A DNA stretch of 64,000 nt from Streptomyces sp. NBC_00078 (GCF_026343335.1 NZ_JAPELX010000001.1:5952001-6016000); one strand, 5' to 3'; counted from the first letter of the stretch, positions 24,501-33,849 are shown. A program made the numbers and translations. The notes: generated by a model from the letters alone, not told the origin.

Positions 24501-26786
24501 ATGTCCCAGGACGGCGTCGGACCCACGGCCGGGCCATGTCAGCCGCGGCGCGGCAGCGCCCCGAAGGGGCGCGGGGAACTGCGCGAGCAGCCACGACGTG
24601 CCCGCAGGCGATCCACGGCCGATCCCGGGTCTTCCCGCGGAGCGCTGCGCTCGGTCGCCTTCCTCACCGCAGGCGCGCTGGCCGTCTCCGCGCTCGCCGG
24701 CTGCAGCTCCGAGGACAAGGCGGGCAAGCCGCTCGCGGGGCCGGACTACGCGCCCGCCGCCCGTGACCTGGTCGCCGACGGGGGCACGCTGCGCTGGGCC
24801 GTGGACGACGTGCCCGAGACCCTGAACACCTTCCAGTCGGACGCCGACGCTGCCACGAGCCGTGTCGCGCAGGCGGTTCTGCCGTCCATGTACCGGCTCG
24901 ACCAGAAGGGGCGGCCGGTACGCAACGCCGACTATCTGGAGTCTGCCAAGGTCGTGGACACCGAGCCCAAGCAGGTCGTGCTCTACAAGCTGAACCAGCA
25001 GGCCGTCTGGAGCGACGGCCGCGAGATCGGCGCCGCCGACTTCGCCGCCCAGTGGCGCGCCCTGTCCGGCAAGGACAGCGCGTACTGGACGGCCCGCAAC
25101 GCCGGATACGACCGCATCGAGAAGATCGAGCGTGGCGCCAACGACCTGCAGGTCAAGGTCACCTTCGCCCGGCCGTACGCCGACTGGCGGTCGCTGTTCT
25201 CGCCGCTGTACCCGAAGGACGTCATGGGTACGCCAGACGCCTTCAACGACGGGGCGCGAAGGAAGCTCAAGGTCACCGCCGGGCCCTTCTCCCTGAAGCA
25301 GGTCGACACCAAGAACGCGCAGGTCACCCTGATCCGCAACCCGCGCTGGTGGGGCCGGCCCGCCAAGCTCGACGAGATCGACCTGAAGGCCGTACCGCTC
25401 GACAAGCGGGCCGCGGTGCTGGCCGAGGGCAAGATCGACCTGGCCGAGATCGACCCGTCCGACGCCGGGAACTTCGCCGTGGCCGGCCGGGACAAGGGCA
25501 CCGGCACACCCCTGATGGGGCCGGGCGTGCGCCACGCCGCCAAGAAGGGCCTGGAAGGCTTCGTGGTCCGCAAGTCGCTGGAGCCCGCCTACACCCAGCT
25601 CGCCCTCAACGGTTCCACGGGACCCCTCGCGGACGAGCGCGTCCGGCGCGCCGTGGCCCGTGCCCTAGACCGCGCGGCCCTCGCCCAGGCCGTCCTCAAG
25701 CCGCTCGGCCTGCCCGCGGTGCCCGTCGGCAGCCACCTCGCGCTGTCCGGGCAGGCCGCCTACGCCGACGGCAGTGGTGCGCTCGGGGGCCAGGACACCG
25801 CCGAGGCGCAGGCGCTGCTCGCGGACGCCGGATGGGTGCGCGGCGGTCCGGTCAAGGAGCAGAAGGAGAAGGCCGAGAAGGCCGCCGGCGCCAAGGGCAG
25901 GAAGGCCGAGGACGATTCCGAGGGCGGCGACGACGGGACGTACATCGTCGGCGAGGACGACAAGAGCGGGGACTCCGGGGACTCCGGGGACACCGGGGAC
26001 ACCGGGGACACCAAGAACGGGGACAGCCGGGACGGGGACGACAAGGACCCCAAGGACCACACGAAGAAGCACGAGAACGCGAAGGCGGGCGAGGGGAGCG
26101 GCAAGCACCTCGCGGACGGCGGCCAGTACGCCGAACAGCGGCTGATGCAGGGCGGCGCGCCCGGTGCCTACGCCCCCAAGGGCACCGCGGCCCCCGCGGG
26201 CGCCGCGGCCGGGACGCTGGCCAAGGACGGCAAGCCGCTCAGCCTCCGCTTCGTGCTGCCGTCGGGCGCCGGCTCGGAGGTCCTGCGGACCGTGGCCGAC
26301 CGGATCAGCCGCATGCTGCAGCGGGTCGGCATCACCACGCAGATCACGAAGGTCTCCGACGAGAGCTACTTCAAGGACCACATCGCGTCCGGGCAGTTCG
26401 ACCTCGCCCTGTACTCCTGGCCCGCCTCCGCCTTCCCGGCCACCGACGCCCGGCCCGTCTACGCCAAGCCGGTCCCGGCCGCCGACGGCTCCCTCGACGT
26501 CGAACAGAACTACACCCGCGTCGGCACCGACCAGGTCGACCAGCTCTTCGACCGGGCTCTCGCCACCCTGAACGGCGACGACAACCGCGCCCTGATCCGC
26601 AAGGCCGACTCCCGCATCTGGGCCGCCGCCGGCTCCATCCCCCTCTACCAGCGCCCCCAGCTGACGGCCGCGAGGAAGAACGTGGTGAACGCGGGCTCCT
26701 TCGGCTTCCAGACCCCGGTCTACGAGGACATGGGCTTCCTGGCGAAGGGTGCGAAGCCTTCGGCGAGCGCTGCGTCGAAGGGCTGA
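24501..26786 (+). CDS. Peptide/oligopeptide-type ABC transporter substrate-binding lipoprotein (SBP_bac_5)
   Basis: A 761-residue exported protein. The lipobox LAVSALAGC places the lipidated Cys at 68, after an unusually long Arg-rich N-region. A periplasmic-binding fold follows (LRWAVDDVPETLNTFQSDAD, later ALNGSTGPLADERVRRAVARALDRA). Residues ~455-560 are a low-complexity acidic Lys/Gly/Asp insert with a GDS/GDT repeat. The fold resumes with SLRFVLPSGAGSEVLRTVAD. No permease genes are adjacent, so it may serve the BldK-like transporters downstream or act as a sensor. Codons 17-35 are supplied by a genomic repeat, so the real start may be later than 24501. A strong hairpin follows. Confidence 0.85.
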   Translation: MSQDGVGPTAGPCQPRRGSAPKGRGELREQPRRARRRSTADPGSSRGALRSVAFLTAGALAVSALAGCSSEDKAGKPLAGPDYAPAARDLVADGGTLRWAVDDVPETLNTFQSDADAATSRVAQAVLPSMYRLDQKGRPVRNADYLESAKVVDTEPKQVVLYKLNQQAVWSDGREIGAADFAAQWRALSGKDSAYWTARNAGYDRIEKIERGANDLQVKVTFARPYADWRSLFSPLYPKDVMGTPDAFNDGARRKLKVTAGPFSLKQVDTKNAQVTLIRNPRWWGRPAKLDEIDLKAVPLDKRAAVLAEGKIDLAEIDPSDAGNFAVAGRDKGTGTPLMGPGVRHAAKKGLEGFVVRKSLEPAYTQLALNGSTGPLADERVRRAVARALDRAALAQAVLKPLGLPAVPVGSHLALSGQAAYADGSGALGGQDTAEAQALLADAGWVRGGPVKEQKEKAEKAAGAKGRKAEDDSEGGDDGTYIVGEDDKSGDSGDSGDTGDTGDTKNGDSRDGDDKDPKDHTKKHENAKAGEGSGKHLADGGQYAEQRLMQGGAPGAYAPKGTAAPAGAAAGTLAKDGKPLSLRFVLPSGAGSEVLRTVADRISRMLQRVGITTQITKVSDESYFKDHIASGQFDLALYSWPASAFPATDARPVYAKPVPAADGSLDVEQNYTRVGTDQVDQLFDRALATLNGDDNRALIRKADSRIWAAAGSIPLYQRPQLTAARKNVVNAGSFGFQTPVYEDMGFLAKGAKPSASAASKG
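24553..24602 (+). repeat. Streptomyces-type dispersed palindromic repeat inside the lipoprotein leader
   Basis: GCAGCGCCCCGAAGGGGCGC, continuing CGGGGAACTGCGCGAGCAGC, is a palindromic unit usually found between Streptomyces genes. Here it lies within the open frame of the lipoprotein and is translated as RRGSAPKGRGELREQ. Recognised from general knowledge; copy number in this genome was not checked. Confidence 0.6.
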
Positions 26787-26832
26787 TCGGGCGCTGTAGC
26801 TCAGGGATCGCTCAAATCGCTTGCCCGTGTTC

Positions 26833-26882
26833 GCCCGGCGCCCGCAACATGAGCCCAATAAATCATGTTGCGGGCGCCGGGC
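26833..26882. terminator. Perfect 20-bp inverted repeat, probable bidirectional terminator
   Basis: Two perfect 20-base arms (26833-26852 and 26863-26882) flank a 10-base loop GCCCAATAAA. It lies 46 bases after the lipoprotein stop and 30 bases before the next start. There is no T run, which is normal in Streptomyces. Confidence 0.8.
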
Positions 26883-26911
26883 GTCCGTGCGCGGGGGAAC
26901 GGGGACGGCGG

Positions 26912-27586
26912 ATGCGCAGCACACGGGGGACCTGGGCGGCGGGACTGGCTGGGGTGGCTCTGGCGGCGGGGCTCACGGGTTGCAGCGGGGGCGGCGACGG
27001 CAGGGCGGCCGCGGCCGCCAAGAGCAGTGCCCCGGCCGTGGCGAAGGCCTGTACGGACGGCACGTACACCTGGTCCGCCGTCAAGAAGACGGAGAAGCTG
27101 ACCGGTGTCTCCGGGGTGCAGTCGTTGGGCAAGGGCGGCGGCACGCTGTCGGGTCCGCTTGAGCGGGTGTACACCCCGCGGGCGTCGGTGAAGGCCTCCG
27201 GGCCGGCCCTCTCCCCGGCGGAGGTCCTCTTCTCGCTGGGCAAGAAGAGCGGCGAGATCCAGTCGGACGCCCGCACCCTGGCGGAGGCGGGCGGCGACGC
27301 ATGGCAGTTCACCGACGTGAACGTCAAGGCTCCGCCCCTCGACGGGGGCCGCATCACGGTCGAGGGGCCCGGGGAGATCGTGGAGTACGCCGGGGTGCGC
27401 GAGGTGGCGGGTGACTTCAGCTACACCTGCCCGGGAGGCGCGACGACGAACGGGCGTGCACGGTCCTGGCAGGAGGACCTCTCCGGCGTCGTCGACTGCC
27501 AGGAGGGCTTCGACGGTTCGGGCACCGCCCGCCAGGCTGCCCGGCTCTCCTGCGAACCCGGCTCCCCGGCCACCCGGAACGCCTGA
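26912..27586 (+). CDS. Secreted lipoprotein of unknown function
   Basis: A 224-residue protein with a short basic N-terminus, hydrophobic core and lipobox AAGLTGC, so Cys24 is lipidated. The mature part starts CSGGGDGRAAAAAKSS, then KACTDGTYTWSAVKKTEKLT. A second Cys pair occurs near the end (FSYTCPGG and VVDCQEGFDG, plus LSCEPG). No catalytic motif was recognised. ATG at 26912 follows the terminator; the gene is probably transcribed alone. Confidence 0.7.
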   Translation: MRSTRGTWAAGLAGVALAAGLTGCSGGGDGRAAAAAKSSAPAVAKACTDGTYTWSAVKKTEKLTGVSGVQSLGKGGGTLSGPLERVYTPRASVKASGPALSPAEVLFSLGKKSGEIQSDARTLAEAGGDAWQFTDVNVKAPPLDGGRITVEGPGEIVEYAGVREVAGDFSYTCPGGATTNGRARSWQEDLSGVVDCQEGFDGSGTARQAARLSCEPGSPATRNA

Positions 27587-27720
27587 CCCCAGCGGCCTGG
27601 CGAGCCGCCGCCGCAGCGGCCCCGTACCATGGGGTGAGGCCGTGGCGTGTTCAGCCCGGCAGGGTCCGCGTAACACAGACGTACGCGTCGGCCTTCCTCA
27701 CACTCCAGGAGTACGCCTTC

Positions 27721-29628
27721 ATGGCCACGCGCCACGACATCCGCAACGTCGCCATCGTCGCCCACGTCGACCACGGCAAGACGACCCTCGTCGACGCAAT
27801 GCTGAAGCAGGCCGGTGCCTTCGCGGCGCACGCCGCCGAGTCGCTCGACGACCGAATGATGGACTCGAACGACCTGGAGCGTGAGAAGGGCATCACGATC
27901 CTGGCCAAGAACACGGCGGTGAAGTACCACCCGAAGGATGGCGGCGACGTCATCACCATCAACATCATCGACACCCCTGGCCACGCCGACTTCGGTGGCG
28001 AGGTCGAGCGCGGTCTGTCGATGGTGGACGCGGTGGTCCTCCTGGTCGACGCCTCCGAGGGCCCGCTGCCCCAGACCCGCTTCGTGCTGCGCAAGGCGCT
28101 GCAGGCCCGCCTGCCCGTCATCCTGTGCATCAACAAGACGGACCGCCCCGACTCGCGCATCGACGAGGTCGTCAACGAGGCCTACGACCTCTTCCTCGAC
28201 CTCGACGCCGACGAGGACCAGATCGAGTTCCCGATCGTCTACGCCTGTGCGCGTGACGGTGTGGCCTCGCTGACCAAGCCCGAGGACGGCACGGTCCCGC
28301 AGGACAGCGACAGCCTGGAGCCGTTCTTCTCCACGATCCTGTCCCACGTCCCGGCTCCGGAGTACGACGAGCAGGCTCCGCTCCAGGCGCACGTCACCAA
28401 CCTGGACGCCGACAACTTCCTCGGCCGTATCGCGCTGCTCCGCGTCGAGCAGGGCGAGCTGCGCAAGGGCCAGACCGTCACCTGGATCAAGCGTGACGGC
28501 ACGATGTCCAACGTGCGCATCACCGAGCTGCTGATGACCGAGGCGCTCACCCGCAAGCCCGCCGAGAAGGCGGGCCCCGGTGACATCTGCGCGGTCGCCG
28601 GTATCTCCGACATCATGATTGGCGAGACCCTGGCCGACCCGGAGAACCCGATCCCGCTGCCGCTGATCACGGTCGACGAGCCGGCGATCTCGATGACCAT
28701 CGGTACGAACACCTCGCCGCTGGTCGGCCGTGGCGGTACCGGCAAGGGCGCCGACAACAAGGCCGCGATCAAGGACCGCAAGGTCACGGCCCGTCAGGTC
28801 AAGGACCGTCTCGACCGCGAGCTGGTCGGTAACGTCAGCCTCCGGGTCCTCGACACCGAGCGTCCCGACGCCTGGGAGGTGCAGGGCCGTGGTGAGCTGG
28901 CGCTGGCCATCCTGGTCGAGCAGATGCGCCGCGAGGGCTTCGAGCTGACCATCGGCAAGCCGCAGGTCGTCACCAAGGACGTCGAGGGCAAGGTCTACGA
29001 GCCGGTCGAGCGCATGACGATCGACGTGCCCGAGGAGCACATGGGCGCGGTCACGCAGCTCATGGGTGTCCGCAAGGGCCGGATGGACAACATGTCCAAC
29101 CACGGCTCGGGTTGGGTCCGCATGGAGTTCGTGGTTCCCTCCCGCGGTCTGATCGGCTTCCGTACCGAGTTCCTCACCCAGACCCGCGGCACGGGAATCG
29201 GCCACTCCATCCACGAGGGCCACGAACCGTGGTTCGGCACGCTGACGACCCGTAACAACGGCTCGCTGGTCGCCGACCGCGCCGGTGCCGTCACCGCTTT
29301 CGCGATGACGAACCTCCAGGAGCGCGGCGTGCTGTTCACCGATCCCGGCACCGAGGTGTACGAGGGCATGATCGTCGGCGAGAACTCGCGCTCCGACGAC
29401 ATGGACGTGAACATCACCAAGGAGAAGAAGCTCACGAACATGCGGTCCTCCTCGGCCGACTCGTTCGAGGCGATCGTCCCGCCGCGCAAGCTCTCGCTGG
29501 AGCAGTCGCTGGAGTTCTGCCGCGACGACGAGTGCGTCGAGGTCACCCCTGAGGCGGTGCGCATCCGCAAGGTGAACCTGGACGCCCGCGAGCGCGCCCG
29601 CGCGGCGAGCAGGGCCAAGAACGGCTGA
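27721..29628 (+). CDS. typA: Translational GTPase TypA/BipA
   Basis: A 635-residue ribosome-associated GTPase. The G1 motif AHVDHGKTTLVD (residues 14-25) is followed by LEREKGITILAKNTAV (G2), DTPGHADFGGEV (G3), NKTDRPDSR (G4), EF-G-like domains II and III, and the TypA-specific C-terminal domain (for example GMIVGENSRSDDMDVNITKE). ATG at 27721 gives the family's normal MATRHDIRNVAIVAH start; CAGGAG precedes it. It acts in ribosome assembly and stress or low-temperature growth. A good terminator follows. Confidence 0.96.
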   Translation: MATRHDIRNVAIVAHVDHGKTTLVDAMLKQAGAFAAHAAESLDDRMMDSNDLEREKGITILAKNTAVKYHPKDGGDVITINIIDTPGHADFGGEVERGLSMVDAVVLLVDASEGPLPQTRFVLRKALQARLPVILCINKTDRPDSRIDEVVNEAYDLFLDLDADEDQIEFPIVYACARDGVASLTKPEDGTVPQDSDSLEPFFSTILSHVPAPEYDEQAPLQAHVTNLDADNFLGRIALLRVEQGELRKGQTVTWIKRDGTMSNVRITELLMTEALTRKPAEKAGPGDICAVAGISDIMIGETLADPENPIPLPLITVDEPAISMTIGTNTSPLVGRGGTGKGADNKAAIKDRKVTARQVKDRLDRELVGNVSLRVLDTERPDAWEVQGRGELALAILVEQMRREGFELTIGKPQVVTKDVEGKVYEPVERMTIDVPEEHMGAVTQLMGVRKGRMDNMSNHGSGWVRMEFVVPSRGLIGFRTEFLTQTRGTGIGHSIHEGHEPWFGTLTTRNNGSLVADRAGAVTAFAMTNLQERGVLFTDPGTEVYEGMIVGENSRSDDMDVNITKEKKLTNMRSSSADSFEAIVPPRKLSLEQSLEFCRDDECVEVTPEAVRIRKVNLDARERARAASRAKNG

Positions 29629-29650
29629 CACGCACCGTTCCACGAAGCTG

Positions 29651-29688
29651 CCGGGCATTCCGCAACGCGGGGTGCCCGGTCTTCTGTT
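29651..29688 (+). terminator. Terminator after typA
   Basis: A 13-bp stem (CCGGGCATTCCGC / GCGGGGTGCCCGG, two G-T pairs) with loop AAC, followed by TCTTCTGTT. Confidence 0.85.
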
Positions 29689-30213
29689 GAGGCAGGGGTA
29701 GGGAAAACCCTAGTTCTTGCCGTGGATCCGTAGATGCGGATCACATGGCACTAGTCTTCTGCCGACGTGGTGCTGTCCGTCTCCTGTGAGCCCCGGCGAA
29801 CATCCCCGGGGCGCAGGTCCGTTGGCTGGAAGTGGTGGGCCGTGCACCCCCTGCACAGCCACCGCGAATCCGCAACTGATTTTTCATGCCCCCAGCGTTC
29901 GGTATACGGACATGCGGGACCGATTGATGTGTAACAAGTCCGTTTCGCAGGGATCTTTCAGCAAACCCTTTGTCCGGATTTTGGAAGATGTACGCGTCAG
30001 GTGTGATCGAACCGAGACCTTTTGAGTGTGGTTCGGTCATGGCGCATGGCAGATAGTTAGGCGCGTAGAGCTCGGGTCAACGGGTCAGGCGCTGAGGCAG
30101 CGCCGACCACGCGAGCGTGGGAAAGCGCACCTCACTGTTTCAGGCGCCGGTGACGGCGGAGTGTCGTGTGCTTCCCTCTGCGGTGAATCAATGGACTCAT
30201 GAGGAGGAGCCCC
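29689..30213 (+). promoter_or_regulatory. Long leader/promoter region of the cluster 1 oligopeptide transporter
   Basis: About 525 bases without a supported gene, AT-richer than the neighbouring coding DNA between 29880 and 30060. It holds several hairpins: GCCCCGG/CCGGGGC near 29795, GGCGCTGAGGCAGCGCC and CCACGCGAGCGTGG at about 30088-30119. The last two lie ~95 bases before the binding-protein start and could act in the 5' leader. AGGAGGAG at 30202-30209 is the ribosome site. Promoter elements could not be fixed by eye. Confidence 0.5.
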
Positions 30214-31836
30214 ATGCGTGGTGCCAAGAGCGCCAAGTGGGTTGCGATAGCCGCCGTAGTGGCGCTGGGTGCGACGGCCTGTGGCGGCGGCGGGGACGAC
30301 GGCAGCTCGGGCAAGGGCAAGGGCAACGGCGTTGTGTCGGTGGAGATCGGTGAGCCGCAGAACGGCCTGGTCCCCAGCAACACGTACGAGACCGAGGGCG
30401 GCCAGGTCATCAACGCCCTCTTCACGGGTCTGACCAAGCTTGACGCCGACAACAAGGTCGTCAACGCCATGGCGCAGTCTGTCGAGACCAAGGACAACAA
30501 GGTCTGGACGATCAAGCTGAAGTCGGGCTACACGTTCCACAACGGCGAGAAGGTCACCGCTCAGTCCTTCATCGACGCCTGGAACTACGGCGCCAACCAG
30601 ACCAACGCCCAGCAGACCAACCCGCTGTTCAGCCACATCCAGGGCTACAGCGACCTGAACCCGGGCGAGGGCAAGAAGCCCAAGACGGACAAGATGTCCG
30701 GTCTGAAGGCCGTAGGCGACGACACCCTCCAGATCACGCTGAACGGCGCGTTCTCGGCGTTCCCGTCGCAGCTGTCCTTCACCGCCTTCGTGCCGCTGCC
30801 CAAGGCGTTCTTCAAGGACCCGAAGGGCTTCGGCGAAGCCCCCATCGGCAACGGCCCCTTCAAGATGAAGGGCACGTTCAAGCACAACGAAGAGATCGAC
30901 GTCACGAAGTACGACAAGTACCCGGACGCCTCGAAGATCGAGGCCAAGGGTGTCAACTTCAAGATCTACTCGAACCTCGACACGGCCTACAAGGACCTCG
31001 TCGCGGGCAACCTGGACGTCCAGCTCGTCATCCCGAACTCGGGTCTGCCGACGTACCACAAGGACCTGCCGGGCCGTTACATCGATGAGGCCGACTCGGG
31101 CGTCGGTTACATCGGCTTCCCGATCAAGTACAACAAGGCCTTCCAGAACGCGGACCTCCGCAAGGCCATCTCCATGTCGATCGACCGCAAGACGATCGCC
31201 TCGAAGATCTTCCTCGGCGCCCGTACGCCCGCGGACGACTTCATCAGCCCCATCATCGACGGCTACCGCAAGGGAGCCTGCGGTGACGCCTGCACGCTGA
31301 ACCCGGCCAAGGCCAAGGAGCTCTACAAGGCGAGCGGCGGCCTGCCGGGCAACACGCTGGAGATCGGCTACAACGCCGACGGTGACCACAAGGCGTGGAT
31401 CGAGGCGGTCGCCAACCAGATCCAGCAGAACCTGGGCATCAAGGTGACGGCCAAGCCGTTCGAGCAGTTCCAGACGATCCTCAACGACCTGGACGCCAAG
31501 AAGTACCAGGGCGCGTTCCGTATGGCCTGGAACATGGACTACCCGGACATGGAGAACTACCTCCGTCCGATCTTCTCGAAGGAAGCCATCACCAACGGCT
31601 CCAACTACTCGGGTTACGTCAACGAGGACTTCGAGAAGCTGCTCGTCAAGGGCGACCAGGCCGCCACGCACGAGGACGCCGTCAAGCAGTACCAGCAGGC
31701 CGACGACGTGCTCCTGAAGGACCTGCCGTACATCCCGGTGTACTTCTACACCCTGAACACCGGCTTCAGCGACAAGATCAAGTCGATGAAGATCGCCGGC
31801 CACAACATCCTGTGGGACTCGGTCAAGCTCAGCTGA
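30214..31836 (+). CDS. Oligopeptide-binding lipoprotein, BldK-type (cluster 1)
   Basis: A 540-residue SBP_bac_5 protein starting MRGAKSAKWVAIAAVVALGATAC; the predicted lipid Cys is 23. The peptide-binding fold is shown by VVSVEIGEPQNGLVPSNTYE, WTIKLKSGYTFHNGEKVTAQ, NGPFKMKGTF and FQNADLRKAISMSIDRKTIA. It captures oligopeptides for the downstream permeases. An upstream ATG at 30199 would place the AGGAGG inside the gene, so 30214 is preferred. The start and leader are strikingly similar to 52175, showing that clusters 1 and 2 are paralogues. S. coelicolor bldK needs such import for aerial mycelium; equivalence here is likely but not proved. Confidence 0.9.
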   Translation: MRGAKSAKWVAIAAVVALGATACGGGGDDGSSGKGKGNGVVSVEIGEPQNGLVPSNTYETEGGQVINALFTGLTKLDADNKVVNAMAQSVETKDNKVWTIKLKSGYTFHNGEKVTAQSFIDAWNYGANQTNAQQTNPLFSHIQGYSDLNPGEGKKPKTDKMSGLKAVGDDTLQITLNGAFSAFPSQLSFTAFVPLPKAFFKDPKGFGEAPIGNGPFKMKGTFKHNEEIDVTKYDKYPDASKIEAKGVNFKIYSNLDTAYKDLVAGNLDVQLVIPNSGLPTYHKDLPGRYIDEADSGVGYIGFPIKYNKAFQNADLRKAISMSIDRKTIASKIFLGARTPADDFISPIIDGYRKGACGDACTLNPAKAKELYKASGGLPGNTLEIGYNADGDHKAWIEAVANQIQQNLGIKVTAKPFEQFQTILNDLDAKKYQGAFRMAWNMDYPDMENYLRPIFSKEAITNGSNYSGYVNEDFEKLLVKGDQAATHEDAVKQYQQADDVLLKDLPYIPVYFYTLNTGFSDKIKSMKIAGHNILWDSVKLS

Positions 31837-31868
31837 CCAGTTTCTGAGCAGTCCTGACACAGCGTTAC

Positions 31869-31909
31869 GGGGTGAGCAGGGGGAGGAACGGCCTTCCCCT
31901 GCTCACTCC
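31869..31909 (+). terminator. Strong hairpin between binding protein and permease genes (attenuator)
   Basis: An 18-bp stem with two G-T pairs (31869-31886 and 31892-31909) and loop AACGG. It lies 33 bases after the binding-protein stop and 72 bases before the permease start. Such hairpins in SBP-first operons usually stop most transcripts so that more binding protein than permease is made. Confidence 0.75.
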
Positions 31910-31980
31910 TGCTGCCGTCTCCCGTCCGACCGTGCCATCCCCCCGGCCACGGTCGGGTCGAGCACCCCTCTGGAGTACCC

Positions 31981-32907
31981 ATGGGCCGATACGTCGTGCG
32001 CCGCATGCTGCAGGTGATCCCTGTGGTGATAGGCGTCACGTTCATCATCTTCTGCCTGGTCTTCGCTCTGCCCGGCGACCCGATCCAGGCACTGGCCGGC
32101 GACAAACGCGCCGACCCCAACATCGCGGCGGTTCTGCGTGCGCATTACCACCTCAACGAGCCGCTGTACCAGCAGTACTGGCACTACATCAGCGGCGTCT
32201 TCACGGGTGACCTCGGTGAGACGTACAACGGACGTGCCATCTCCGAGATCGTCTCCGAGCGGTTCCCCATCACGCTCAAGCTGGGGCTGACCTCCTTCGG
32301 CATCGAGGCCGTGATCGGTATCGTCGCCGGCATCTTCTCCGCCCTGAAGAAGGGCAAGTTCATCGACAACGTCGTGCTCATCTCGACGCTTGTCCTGATC
32401 TCGATCCCCGTGTTCGTGCTCGGTAGCGTGCTCCAGCTGGAGTTCGGCGTGAAGCTGAAGATCACGCCGGTCGCGGGCATCGAGAAGGGCTGGCCGCAGA
32501 GTTACATCCTCCCGGCCGTCGTGCTCGCCTCGACTTCCATGGCCTATGTCGCGCGTCTGGTGCGGGCAAGCATGACGGAGTCGGTCCGCGCCGACTATGT
32601 GCGTACAGCGATAGCCAAGGGCCTGCCGACCCGGCGGGTCATCGGTGTGCACGCGCTGCGCAATTCTCTGATCCCGGTGGTCACCTTCCTCGGCTTCGAC
32701 CTCGGTGCTCTCATGGGTGGAGCCATCATCACCGAGCGGGTTTTCAACATGCCCGGTATCGGCGGGCAATTGGCCCAGTCCGTCTATCTGCGCGAGCGGC
32801 CCATCGTCGTTGGTCTGGTGACCCTGCTGGTGCTGATCTACCTGGTCGCCAACCTCCTCGTAGACCTGATGTACGCCGTGCTCGACCCGAGGATCCGCTA
32901 TGAGTGA
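31981..32907 (+). CDS. Oligopeptide ABC permease, DppB/OppB type (cluster 1)
   Basis: A 308-residue integral membrane protein with about six membrane helices. It starts MGRYVVRRMLQVIPVVIGVT. The cytoplasmic coupling loop has the EAA-type motif RTAIAKGLPTRRVIGVHALR. It ends LLVDLMYAVLDPRIRYE, and its last codons overlap the next gene by eight bases. It forms half of the peptide channel with the following permease. Confidence 0.93.
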   Translation: MGRYVVRRMLQVIPVVIGVTFIIFCLVFALPGDPIQALAGDKRADPNIAAVLRAHYHLNEPLYQQYWHYISGVFTGDLGETYNGRAISEIVSERFPITLKLGLTSFGIEAVIGIVAGIFSALKKGKFIDNVVLISTLVLISIPVFVLGSVLQLEFGVKLKITPVAGIEKGWPQSYILPAVVLASTSMAYVARLVRASMTESVRADYVRTAIAKGLPTRRVIGVHALRNSLIPVVTFLGFDLGALMGGAIITERVFNMPGIGGQLAQSVYLRERPIVVGLVTLLVLIYLVANLLVDLMYAVLDPRIRYE

Positions 32908-33838
32908 GAAGACAATAGAAAGGCCCACCACCGACGAGGCCGCGATCGCCAAGGAGATCGAGGCCGAGGAGAAGGCGGCAGCCCGGCAGGCGAGCCTGCT
33001 CAAGGACGGCTGGGCGGACCTGCGCAAGCGGCCCATGTTCCTCGTGTCGGCCTTCATCATCGTGTGCCTGCTCGCCTTGGCTATCGCGCCCAGCCTGTTC
33101 ACGGCGCGCTCACCGTTCTCGGACGGTTTCTGCCAGTTGCAGAATTCCATGAACGGGCCGTCGTCCGGGCACCTGTTCGGCTACGACCAGCAGGGCTGCG
33201 ATATCTACACGCGGACCGTGTATGGCACGCGCAACTCGATCGTCGTCGGCGTGGTGACGACTGTGGTCACCACGCTCATCGGCGGTCTGCTGGGCATGCT
33301 GTCCGGTCTCCTCGGCGGTTGGCTGGACGCGCTTCTGTCCCGGATCACCGAGGTGTTCTCGGCCCTGCCGCTCATCATCGGCGGTCTGCTGATCATGTCG
33401 ATCTGGGGCGGCGGTGATGTGTGGACCGTGTCGTTCATCATGGCGATGCTCGGCTGGCCACAGGTCTTCCGGATCATGCGCGGCGAGGTCATCGCCAACA
33501 AGTACAACGACTACGTGACGGCCGCCCGGGCACTGGGCGCGGACTCGTGGCGGATCGCCTTCCGACACATCTTGCCGAACACGCTCGCCCCCGTCATCGT
33601 CATCACCACGATGAACCTCGGTGTCTACATCGCCGCCGAGGCCTCTCTGTCCTACCTGGGCATCGGCATCCAGCCCCCGAGCATCTCCTGGGGCGTGATG
33701 ATCAGTGACGCCCAACAACTGTTCCTGACCAACCCGCACGCGCTGCTGTTCCCGGCCGGCGCCCTGAGCGTCACCGTGCTGGCGTTTATCGTGCTCGGCG
33801 ACGTGGTCCGCGACGCCTTCGACCCCAAGATGCGCTGA
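32900..33838 (+). CDS. Oligopeptide ABC permease, DppC/OppC type (cluster 1)
   Basis: A 312-residue permease. The N-terminal ~45 residues are charged and cytoplasmic. DppC-like features are LFGYDQQGCDIYTRTVYGTR after the first helix and a coupling loop AARALGADSWRIAFRHILPN. It ends LGDVVRDAFDPKMR. The ATG lies inside the end of the previous gene, so the two permeases are translated together. The first ATPase starts 11 bases after its stop. Confidence 0.93.
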   Translation: MSEKTIERPTTDEAAIAKEIEAEEKAAARQASLLKDGWADLRKRPMFLVSAFIIVCLLALAIAPSLFTARSPFSDGFCQLQNSMNGPSSGHLFGYDQQGCDIYTRTVYGTRNSIVVGVVTTVVTTLIGGLLGMLSGLLGGWLDALLSRITEVFSALPLIIGGLLIMSIWGGGDVWTVSFIMAMLGWPQVFRIMRGEVIANKYNDYVTAARALGADSWRIAFRHILPNTLAPVIVITTMNLGVYIAAEASLSYLGIGIQPPSISWGVMISDAQQLFLTNPHALLFPAGALSVTVLAFIVLGDVVRDAFDPKMR

Positions 33839-33849
33839 GGGAGGCATAC

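Noticed and set aside
26789..26845. tRNA-like stretch starting GGGCGCTGTAGCTCAG and ending GGCGCCC
   Set aside because: The 5' end resembles a tRNA acceptor and D arm, but only ~55 bases separate the would-be acceptor arms, no anticodon stem forms, and the 3' arm belongs to the long terminator palindrome.
29717..30025. Open frame of 102 codons in the leader of cluster 1
   Set aside because: No ribosome site or family resemblance, and it lies in the structured, AT-richer leader region.
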